Shown here in pieces: positions 19,641-27,904 of a DNA stretch of 64,000 bases. Each line of letters opens with the position of its first letter. Within the stretch, counting starts at the first letter, position 1. Position numbers and translations under genes: made by a program. The stretch comes from Jaenimonas drosophilae. Its lineage: Eukaryota; Euglenozoa; Kinetoplastea; Trypanosomatida; Trypanosomatidae. A model generated the notes under the pieces. It did no database searches. It saw nothing but the letters and a program-made list of their open reading frames with translations, and had not been told where the DNA came from. Location: assembly GCA_030849065.1 (NCBI GenBank), contig JASAON010001656.1:172536-236535 (forward strand). The letters are read 5' to 3'.

Positions 19641-22133
19641 TCACAGTCGTAGCGACTGTATCTCCCGAGCGTTGAACTCCACCCGCCGCTGAAGTGCCTG
19701 ACGAAGTTGGTCCTTGGTGATGATGGTCATGTCCACCTCCGCCACAGCCTCCGCTGGGGTCTCCGCGAGAAGAACAACGCAGAGCTCCGTAACGGGCTTA
19801 AAGATGGCGGTCAACGAGATGTCATGAACTGCCGCAAGGAAGAAGGCTCGAATGGCTCGCACCTCCTTGTCCACCTGCAACGCACCAAAAGATGAGTAGC
19901 GTTTGGCGAGGAGCAGCTGGTCTCGCAGGAGCTCCACGACCACCTTGGCGATGGCAGAGAGCAACTGATCAAAGCAGTGGGGCTCCGTCAGGTACTTCTT
20001 GACGTAGTCCAGCACAGTAGACCAACGCGTGATGTACTCCTGCACCCATGGGTCACTGAGCTCACGCTGGTAGTAGACCTCCTCCGTGATGGCATAGTCA
20101 ACTGCACGGAGATTCTCCAGCCAGGCAGGGGTGTGCACCTGTGAGATGAGTGAGGTGGCAAAGTCCTGCCGCAGCGTTGTTTCCAAGCCGTTGCGGGTGA
20201 AGTCCTGCGCCGCGAGTGAGAAGTTCTGGGCGAGCTCACCAAAACGGTTGTGGTCACGCCCGGGGCCAAAGGTAGCCAGGGCGAGCCGCTCCACCTCCGT
20301 CGCCAACTTACCAGCGTAGTCCACGGCAACGTGACCAGCACAGGCCCAGCACAGTGCTCCAGGAGGGGGAAACACCTCGGGCCGCTCAATCCGCAGCTTC
20401 CCCTGAATGTAGGTAAGCAAGCGAGACTGGACGACGTCAGCTGCAGACACAATCACGGCAGAGGTGATTTGCGTTGACTTGGTGTTCATGGATCGGTGAA
20501 CGGCGATGCGGATGAAGAAGAACACATCCTCCACAAGGGTGAGCGAGGATGGACCACCACCGTGCACGTAGTAGGGTGACCACACATTATCTTCATCACG
20601 GAGGCCTGTTGGAGTGTAGCCGGGGCCGAACTCCGTCTCACCTGCCGCTCCACTGTACAAGCTGCTCAGTCCCGCCATCAAGGAGGTTGGGGAAGCAGCG
20701 GCAGAGGACGCGTGGTTCGCCACGCCCGCGCCATCGCGGTTCTTGGCAATGCGCTCACGGACATCACGCATGGCCGTGAGCTGCAGCTCCATTGCCTGGT
20801 TAAAGGCAATGTCAAAGTACATCGTCTGTAGAGGAACGTAGAGTCCCAAAATGTGCTGAACCGATTGAAGAAGTTCGTTGCCATCTCCGTTGACCCACAT
20901 GTCGTCGATGGTCACACGCTTCGGAGTCGCACGCTTCGATGTGCTTACCGTCGTTGCGGAGGGTCCCTCTGCGCCATGTGAGGGTTTCTGTAGCTCACTC
21001 AGCTTTTCCTGGACGAATGAGACGTAGATGTGGCAGCACGAGACAAGATGGCCCAGCTCCTCCAGAAGCTGGTCGGCTCGCCGCGCATCAGCTGCGCTTG
21101 AGCGACTGACTGGCTCCGCTCCGCTAGTGGTGGGGCTTCCGGGTCGTCCCGATGACACGCCGGAGCTCACAGCATCCAGGACAGCCTTGCGCTTTGACAC
21201 AAAGTCCTCTAGAACAGGCACACACTCTGCCGAGGAGCGCGTGTGTAGATCCTGCAGCAGCAGTCGTGGCCCGGAAGGGTCGAGCTGCTCACGGACAAAC
21301 TCTTCTTCCGTTTCGTACGTAGCGACAACAGTGTCGAGTGCCTGTGACACGAGGGTGAGGTGGCTCATGGCTGCTGTGGTAGGATCCGCCATGTGACGGA
21401 GCTCTCGCTTCACCATCTTCTGGAGAGCCGCAATGGTATGGTCGCCGATCCACCCACAGTAGAGGGAAGAAGCCTCGCTCGTGTAGCCAAGTCGCGCCAG
21501 CAGCTTGGCGGAATCCATGATGGTCAGCTTCTCATTGCACGTCATGGCCTCCTTCGTCTTGGTGAGGAGGATCTCTCGAGTCTCTGCACAAGCCGCCGTG
21601 ACGACGGGATTGGTGGACTTGGACACATTCACCTGTGACTGTGATGATGCGTCACCACCAGTTGAAACTCCGGCACTTACTCCTGTGGAGGGGCTGGTGG
21701 AGGACCCCGTGACAATCTGCCGTGCCTCTTCATATGACCGAAGTAGCTCCACAGTGGCGGTGTAGTCGCCCTTCTTAAGGGTGGTGGGGACGTCTGCCAG
21801 GCTCTGATCCATGGCAATTCGGGACTCCGCCACCAACTTTGCGGCCTTCACACGCTGCAGCACCTCATTCAGCCGCTTCACCTTGGCGGAGCTGCTCTCT
21901 GCGAGCGCCGCACTCGTCTCCACGGTGCGTGCGAGAGAGGCAGCCTTGGAAACAAGATGTGGGATCTCTTGGTAACGTGCTTCCTGGATCATGGAGAGAT
22001 GCGGCTGCAGCTCTCGATAGTCCTGAACGGCAAGTGATGCCTCAGAAATGAGTTGATCGCGTCGCTCCGTGTTGTCCAGAACCCGATGAACGAGCGCATC
22101 GATTCGGTCGTCGAGGTTGGCAATCCGCTGCAT
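19641..22133 (-). CDS. COG4: Conserved oligomeric Golgi complex subunit 4
   Basis: An 830-residue protein from the ATG at 22133. The N-terminus has coiled coils (LDDRIDALVHRVLDNTERRD, VKRLNEVLQRVKAAKLVAES) of the type found in COG subunits, followed by the YTATVELLRSYEEARQIV segment. The C-terminus FGALQVDKEVRAIRAFFL, the TKDQLRQALQRRVEFNAREI segment and the final QSLRL match the COG4 C-terminal domain, which ends with the same kind of RxxF...I..L(R)L motif. COG4 is in lobe A of the COG tether and works in retrograde transport of Golgi enzymes by binding SNAREs and SM proteins. Poly-Ser/Ala insertions, for example around residues 480-500, are lineage-specific loops. The frame opens at a TTG four codons upstream; the ATG is preferred. 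Confidence 0.88.
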   Translation of the reverse strand: MQRIANLDDRIDALVHRVLDNTERRDQLISEASLAVQDYRELQPHLSMIQEARYQEIPHLVSKAASLARTVETSAALAESSSAKVKRLNEVLQRVKAAKLVAESRIAMDQSLADVPTTLKKGDYTATVELLRSYEEARQIVTGSSTSPSTGVSAGVSTGGDASSQSQVNVSKSTNPVVTAACAETREILLTKTKEAMTCNEKLTIMDSAKLLARLGYTSEASSLYCGWIGDHTIAALQKMVKRELRHMADPTTAAMSHLTLVSQALDTVVATYETEEEFVREQLDPSGPRLLLQDLHTRSSAECVPVLEDFVSKRKAVLDAVSSGVSSGRPGSPTTSGAEPVSRSSAADARRADQLLEELGHLVSCCHIYVSFVQEKLSELQKPSHGAEGPSATTVSTSKRATPKRVTIDDMWVNGDGNELLQSVQHILGLYVPLQTMYFDIAFNQAMELQLTAMRDVRERIAKNRDGAGVANHASSAAASPTSLMAGLSSLYSGAAGETEFGPGYTPTGLRDEDNVWSPYYVHGGGPSSLTLVEDVFFFIRIAVHRSMNTKSTQITSAVIVSAADVVQSRLLTYIQGKLRIERPEVFPPPGALCWACAGHVAVDYAGKLATEVERLALATFGPGRDHNRFGELAQNFSLAAQDFTRNGLETTLRQDFATSLISQVHTPAWLENLRAVDYAITEEVYYQRELSDPWVQEYITRWSTVLDYVKKYLTEPHCFDQLLSAIAKVVVELLRDQLLLAKRYSSFGALQVDKEVRAIRAFFLAAVHDISLTAIFKPVTELCVVLLAETPAEAVAEVDMTIITKDQLRQALQRRVEFNAREIQSLRL

Positions 22134-22507
22134 CTGTCTCAGCAAACAACTCCGGTCCTTGTGCTACGCCACAATACACCAAAATAGAAATCCACCAAAT
22201 CAGCTAAGTCGAACCAAATGAAAAGGAGGGTTGCTTTTGTGGCGGCGTGTTGTTGCTGCCTTCCCTCCTCTCTCTCCAACTGAGATACCTACGCACAACA
22301 TGAGAAGGAAAGAACGATGTATCATGAGAGCGCTCCCACAGGACAATGGGGGAGTTCTGTAGAGAATATGGTTGTGTTTGATGCTCCAGAGCAAAGGTCC
22401 ATCCATCGTATCAGCAACAACTATTTACCACGCTTGCGTGCCATCCACGAGTTCGAATGAAGAAAAAAAAAAAAGTGAGCGAAATCTTCTTCACACAACT
22501 CGTATGT
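22134..22507. other. Intergenic region between COG4 and the subtilisin gene
   Basis: No gene seen. The transcript strand has a long T-run (complement of the A12 run near 22464-22475) in the subtilisin 3' UTR, and a pyrimidine stretch at 22214-22230 with AG at 22204-22205 that could serve as the COG4 acceptor (about 70 nt leader). Confidence 0.5.
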
Positions 22508-25500
22508 CTACTCTTCCTTCACCAGATGCTGCCGTCGCTTGGCAATCGTGGTACCGCGAAGTGCGTAGTTGCCACTGAACTCCTCGGTGACGAAGACTGG
22601 TGCGCCATTGATTGACTGGGCTACAGTGGGTGACCCTGTTCCCGCCTCGGAGAAGAAGCTGTGATTGGTTGAGAGGGCGGTGGCATTCATCATAGGAGGT
22701 TCGGCACTCCATAATTGCGCTGAGTGTTCGCCGCCGTAGCGAAGGGGTGGTGCTGGTACACACTCCTCTCGCCCTGCATCGCTTGCGTGGTAGCTCATCT
22801 CCACTGGTTCCTCCTGGTGTTGAAGATGGTTCTGCATGGGGCGATACCGCCAGCGGCGCTGCCAGCTGAAGACCACGTTGCTCCATGGCAGGGGCGTCGG
22901 ACACCACACCCCGGCCAGCCCACCCACCACCACGCTCAGGCCCAGGGCAATCAGTATCACCGCTGCGGAGGGATGCCACGTGGAGGAGGTTGCCTGGCGG
23001 GGTAGCGCCAAGGGGAGGCCAACCTCCAGGAAGGTTTTGGCCTTGGACTGCACTGCGCAGCCCGCCCACAGGAGAGACGCTGCTGTGACACCTTCGGTGT
23101 TTTGCATCAAGCGGACATGATCCACGGTGAGGAGCGAATCCACCACAACGGTGCGTGACGTCCACGGCGGCAGCACCGTACTGTCGCTTACGTTGTTCAG
23201 TAGAGCAAAGAGGAATTGGCCCTCCCCAGAGACGTCACGGCCGGGTGGAAGGGGAATGGCCATGGAGAGAGCGACTAGTGACCCAGCGGGGCAACGGTCG
23301 ACGTTCGAGAGAAGCAGCATGCGGCTCATGTCTGTGGAGCTTAACTCTGCACCAAGGGCGTTAACCATGGCGACCCCAAAGTGGAGCCCCGCAAAGGCAT
23401 TGGACGTGGGAATGAGACCATTTTCATTGGCCAGCCAATCCTGGTTTCCAACAGGAACGAGGGTCACGTTAACGATAGCAAAGACGGGTGACACCTGGAG
23501 CAGGGATGGTGGTTCAGTGACATCCTGTGAGGTGGTGGCGTTCTTGCCGAGCGTAGCACGATCATTGGTGATCCCGGCGTGTACCGCCACATCGACTCCC
23601 GCAAAGAGATAAATGTGAAGGAGGCTGTAGCCGTTGATGACGAGTGGTAGACGGGTTCCGACGGAGCCCACAACAACAGTCGGCTTCACCGTCGTGTGCT
23701 GCTCGAGTCTGAGCATGATGGTGGACTCCGACGAGACTACGCTGGAGGAAGGGTAGAGTAGCGGGCGCCGCTCTGAATGCCCACGGGGTGACCACCCTCG
23801 TGGCACCTCCAAGTGACCGCACTTTGGGCCAAAGTATGGAGCCGAGCAGATGCACCACTCTGGTAGTCCAAGAGCCATGGCACATGTGACGGCATCTTTC
23901 GCTGTGAGCTCGGGGGGCACACAGCGGTTATCATTCCCGCACAGCTTGGCGGGATCGATGAAGGAGTACCACAGCACAAAGCCCCCAATGGAGCCTTCCC
24001 AGTTGGAGATGAAGAAGAGTTCCAGCGTGTTGTCACTGGAGGTAACGGTGACTGGGAGTGTCACGTGGCCACTATCTTTGCGCACAAGGTGATCCGCGGA
24101 GTTGCGCGTGGAGAAGTCATAGATGAGGAGCTTGTCTTGTGAGGTGGCGAGATCAAAGCTGAGGTACTCCAGTGTGATGCGATGGCCCACTGGAGCGATG
24201 ATCGACCAATGACAAGATAAACTGTTGGCGTAGCTGTTGTAGTCGTTGATTTGGATGAAGCCACCTCCCGCATCACGCACCTCCACCCCTTTCCCTGATT
24301 CATCACACCAGTAGCTCCTCTTGTCACATTCCACCCCTCCCACACCTGGACAGCAGTACTCGCACTTGGGGCCATCAAAGCATCCACCATGAAAGCCGTT
24401 GCTCTTCGGGCACTGGCACTGGCCAGTGGTGCTGTCGCAGGTACCTCCATTCTGGCACTCACAGGTGAGGGTGCAGTCTGGTCCATACCATCCGTCGGCG
24501 CACGTGGTGCAGCGATCATCTGCAAAGTGTGTGCCAGGCGCGCAGTGGCAAGTGAGGTCGGTGCTACTACATGTTCCATGTCCATGGCATACTTCCAGCT
24601 CATCGCACAGGGAGCAGTCCACAAACTGGTATGAGCGCTTGCAGGTGCACTGCTTCGTGACGTTGTTGCACACCCCATGGGAGCCGCTGCAGTTGCCGGG
24701 ACAATGTACTTGAACTCCTCCGCGTGCCAAATGTTCGTAGACTTCCCCACAATCGGACTGATAGCGGAGCTGCGGTGCTGAAACCACCAGGGCGTACGAC
24801 TGACGAGCAGCGGCACGGACCAGAGCTCCATATACTACCACACGAAAGCCACGGGCGAGTTGTGGGGTGAGGGGGACGCGGATTTGCTCCACATTGTTCC
24901 CCCGCTGTGGTCCATTGGCAGGCTCTTGGCTGCTTCCAACCGGGTACGTCACCTTCCCGTCTGTGTCCACGACCAGCAAATCCAGCTCATGGACCAGCGA
25001 ACGCGTTGAACCCTCCACCCGCATAGCCAAGTCCGTCCAGACCAGAGTCACACGCAGTTCGGGTGGGGCCGATGTGCGGTCGTTCTCCCACGCAGGAGGG
25101 ACCACGGCGGAGAAGCACATGACGGTGGACTCCCGGTCCTCGATCATGAGACCATCGCGAGCCCAGATACCAACCGGCGGGCCATTCATCGTTGTGGTGC
25201 TATGCACGGGCCACTGCATCAGGAGGGAGAGGTTGACTCGGCCAAAGCCACGCTTTGCAAGATCCGTCTTGGCCAGCTCGGTGCTGTGCATAAGTGCGGC
25301 CTTCAGGAGGGCAGATGATGGGTTGGGGATGCCCATCCACTCCCGCATGTACTGCCGGACCAACGCTGCCGAGCCGGCGATGACGGCCGTGGACATGGAC
25401 GTACCCCGTTTAGTCGCTACCGCGCAGCTCTCACCATCCCCGGAGGCTGACACAACGCTATCACCCGGTCCAAGCACATCGGGCTTGGGTCTGCCATCAA

Positions 25501-27340
25501 ACGTTGCCCCGTAGGCTGAAAATGCGGCCACGTCGTTCAGCCGTTCAAGGTCGTTGAGGTGTGCGCCAACAGTGAGGACGTTCTTCGCCCCACCAGGAAC
25601 CGAAATCCCCCGCAATGGGGTGTTGCCGGCGGCGAAGAGGAGGAGGTGCTCTGGGTGGCTCTCCGCGTAGACGTCAACCTGCCGCTCATAGGCATCATAA
25701 TGATCCGGAGTGGTTGCTGTGAATCCCCATGAGTTGGAGGAGATGCGTGCGCCGGCGGCATATGGAATGGAGAACACCTCCGACACGCTCCGAGGAAGAA
25801 CGAGACCATCCACCCCGCCGCAGCTCATATCCACCACGAAGGCACGTGCGCACGTGGCCACTCCGTTGTAGTTGGATAAGCTGCTGTTGGGGTGAATCAC
25901 CTCACCAACGGCACTGCCGAGCACATGGGTAGCATGTGACGTGTCAGAGCTGTTCGAGAGCAACTCAGTCGCCACACCCGATGTGCGCAGTTTTGGTGGC
26001 GTCTTGCACGTGGCGTGGTAGGACACAATCTTCCGATGTTGGAGGTTCATTTGTGGGTAGTGTGCCACCGTCTCGTGTGGGTCAGACATGAAGCAGCTAT
26101 CGGTGCGCACACTTCCATCCGCGATGGCGATGATCTCACCTCGTCCAGTGATGTTGTGTGACCAAAAGGGGTGAGGGAGGGAGGGCGTGATGGAAGGCGA
26201 AGACGGCGGACTGCCCTGTGGCTGGCCACCCTGGACGACGGCAGAAGCAATATGGTTCATTGGTTGGGCGATGGTCCTGCTGCGCTCCAGCCACCTGACC
26301 GAAGGATGCATCGCCATGGCCCGAAGGAGAAGCCCGCACCCTTTGCCGGTGGTGAAGGTAGGATGGAGAGAGAGAGAGATGTGGTCTGTGGAATGATCCC
26401 ACCAGCGGATGGAGCACGACCAGTGACCCTCTGCAACAGCATAATTCATCGCCTTCTGAATCACGGCCGCCTCTCCACGAGCTATGGACACCTCCACCTC
26501 TAACAGCTCATCCCCCTGCGTGGAGGGACGAGCTGACATGAATGGCTGCAGCGATGGCGCCACTTTCAGGTGCGGTGGTGCACGCACAAAGGAGTCAGCG
26601 ATAACCCACGAGAAACCTCCGCCAGCGCCACGGCTTGGCTCCCTCAGACACATCAACGTCTCCACCAACGCCCTACTGAGGTTGGCTGGCAGGTACAGCA
26701 GCAGGTGATCCTCATCAATGAGGTGGACCTCTGGGCGAGGACTTGACGTAACGTCACGCCGAAGTCGGCACGCCCGCGCGCCGTTGTTGAAGAAGATGAA
26801 CTTCGAGGTGAGTGATGTTGTTACCGTGCGCGTGAGTATCCTAGACCCGAGAGAGGTACGTGTGCCAAGAGGAGGTTCATCAATACCAGCGGTCGTCTTC
26901 CGCTCGCTGAGCGGGTCATCAAAGAGCTGGGGATGGAGAAGCAACTGCTCAGGGTAGTCCCGGGCTCTTTGCGTTTCTTTAGTGACATCCGTCTGACCCA
27001 AGGATATGTTGTGGTGGGCAGCGACTTTGGTAAGTACGACGTAACGGCCGCTGTGCCCCGTCACGGAGTGGAGTAGTGGATGCCTCCCCTCGGTGTGAAC
27101 GCGGTTGCTCCATCGCGTGAGGTCGTGATGGGCCTGAAACCGCAGTTGTGCAGGACCCATGCGAGACTTCCACGTCTGAAGCCACTGCTGGAGAGGGGAA
27201 GCTTTAGGCGTGGAAGAGGCACCCTCGATGCTGTCACCATCAACAGTTACTATGAAGCAGAACAGAAGCACAAGAATAGTGGGCATCCAAGCCGAAAGCC
27301 ACGTGTGCCTGTGATGGCGGGCATTCTCATGTGGAGACAT
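22508..27340 (-). CDS. Secreted or membrane-anchored subtilisin-like protease with EGF and CUB-like modules
   Basis: A protein of 1,610 residues from the ATG at 27340. A hydrophobic signal (MPTILVLLFCFIVTVDGDS) begins at residue 19. A propeptide-like region follows. The S8 protease domain has catalytic Asp in IIAIADGSVRTD (D408), His in SHATHVLG (H469), oxyanion Asn in FAAGN (N573) and Ser in RGTSMSTAVIAG (S648), so the triad is intact. After it come EGF-like repeats (CSGSHGVCNN, CHGHGTCSS, CQNGGTCDST), a CUB-like domain (GGGFIQINDYNSYANS, then FFISNWEGSIGGFVLW) and a C-terminal membrane segment (VILIALGLSVVVGGLAGVWC) before an acidic and polar cytosolic tail. Leishmania SUB is a subtilisin of similar size, so orthology is possible but unproven. 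It would act at the cell surface or in the secretory path. Confidence 0.9.
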   Translation of the reverse strand: MSPHENARHHRHTWLSAWMPTILVLLFCFIVTVDGDSIEGASSTPKASPLQQWLQTWKSRMGPAQLRFQAHHDLTRWSNRVHTEGRHPLLHSVTGHSGRYVVLTKVAAHHNISLGQTDVTKETQRARDYPEQLLLHPQLFDDPLSERKTTAGIDEPPLGTRTSLGSRILTRTVTTSLTSKFIFFNNGARACRLRRDVTSSPRPEVHLIDEDHLLLYLPANLSRALVETLMCLREPSRGAGGGFSWVIADSFVRAPPHLKVAPSLQPFMSARPSTQGDELLEVEVSIARGEAAVIQKAMNYAVAEGHWSCSIRWWDHSTDHISLSLHPTFTTGKGCGLLLRAMAMHPSVRWLERSRTIAQPMNHIASAVVQGGQPQGSPPSSPSITPSLPHPFWSHNITGRGEIIAIADGSVRTDSCFMSDPHETVAHYPQMNLQHRKIVSYHATCKTPPKLRTSGVATELLSNSSDTSHATHVLGSAVGEVIHPNSSLSNYNGVATCARAFVVDMSCGGVDGLVLPRSVSEVFSIPYAAGARISSNSWGFTATTPDHYDAYERQVDVYAESHPEHLLLFAAGNTPLRGISVPGGAKNVLTVGAHLNDLERLNDVAAFSAYGATFDGRPKPDVLGPGDSVVSASGDGESCAVATKRGTSMSTAVIAGSAALVRQYMREWMGIPNPSSALLKAALMHSTELAKTDLAKRGFGRVNLSLLMQWPVHSTTTMNGPPVGIWARDGLMIEDRESTVMCFSAVVPPAWENDRTSAPPELRVTLVWTDLAMRVEGSTRSLVHELDLLVVDTDGKVTYPVGSSQEPANGPQRGNNVEQIRVPLTPQLARGFRVVVYGALVRAAARQSYALVVSAPQLRYQSDCGEVYEHLARGGVQVHCPGNCSGSHGVCNNVTKQCTCKRSYQFVDCSLCDELEVCHGHGTCSSTDLTCHCAPGTHFADDRCTTCADGWYGPDCTLTCECQNGGTCDSTTGQCQCPKSNGFHGGCFDGPKCEYCCPGVGGVECDKRSYWCDESGKGVEVRDAGGGFIQINDYNSYANSLSCHWSIIAPVGHRITLEYLSFDLATSQDKLLIYDFSTRNSADHLVRKDSGHVTLPVTVTSSDNTLELFFISNWEGSIGGFVLWYSFIDPAKLCGNDNRCVPPELTAKDAVTCAMALGLPEWCICSAPYFGPKCGHLEVPRGWSPRGHSERRPLLYPSSSVVSSESTIMLRLEQHTTVKPTVVVGSVGTRLPLVINGYSLLHIYLFAGVDVAVHAGITNDRATLGKNATTSQDVTEPPSLLQVSPVFAIVNVTLVPVGNQDWLANENGLIPTSNAFAGLHFGVAMVNALGAELSSTDMSRMLLLSNVDRCPAGSLVALSMAIPLPPGRDVSGEGQFLFALLNNVSDSTVLPPWTSRTVVVDSLLTVDHVRLMQNTEGVTAASLLWAGCAVQSKAKTFLEVGLPLALPRQATSSTWHPSAAVILIALGLSVVVGGLAGVWCPTPLPWSNVVFSWQRRWRYRPMQNHLQHQEEPVEMSYHASDAGREECVPAPPLRYGGEHSAQLWSAEPPMMNATALSTNHSFFSEAGTGSPTVAQSINGAPVFVTEEFSGNYALRGTTIAKRRQHLVKEE

Positions 27341-27904
27341 CAACAAGGATGAGAATGACACAGGAAACGCAAGCAAAGAAGAAGAAAAGTGGAAGATACG
27401 CCAAGGTAAGTGAATTTTGTTTTGTTGTGTGTCTGAAATGTTCTAAAGAAACGTTAGCTCACCTATATATGAGCACGTGTAAACGAGTACTTGTGGAGAC
27501 CGATCAACGACGGTTCTGAGCCTCCCTTCTGGCATTGCTACCGCGCGGCTTGGCTACCGACTCACCAATAGTGATGAAGCTTCAGGACGAATTGCTTGTA
27601 TCAACGCGTGGGCGATGATGATGATGATAAATCTGGCCCCAACAGCACACACGCACAGTAGCCAGAAACGGCGGTGGGGGAAGAGAGGGACAGGCACGGA
27701 GAGCGCGTCAGACGCAACGCGCAACCCTTCACTATCACCTACGAGAGAGACCCATGAGAAAGAAGAAGCAAGAAAGCGCGGAGGTATGAACAGGAGCACT
27801 CACGAAACATTTGGATGCAGTCATGGTTCATGCATGGAAAACAACACGTAACAATCTGACGTGGTATAACAGTGATTCCACGCAAGCAGTGGGCTACCAA
27901 GGTG
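27341..27904. other. Intergenic region with the subtilisin 5' signals
   Basis: No gene seen. A pyrimidine tract (CTTTTCTTCTTCTTTGC on the minus strand, around 27377-27394) has no AG between it and the ATG at 27340. An earlier tract ends in TTTCAG at 27433-27434. A (GAT)n run lies at about 27613-27628. The rest is the 3' UTR of the helicase gene. Confidence 0.5.
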
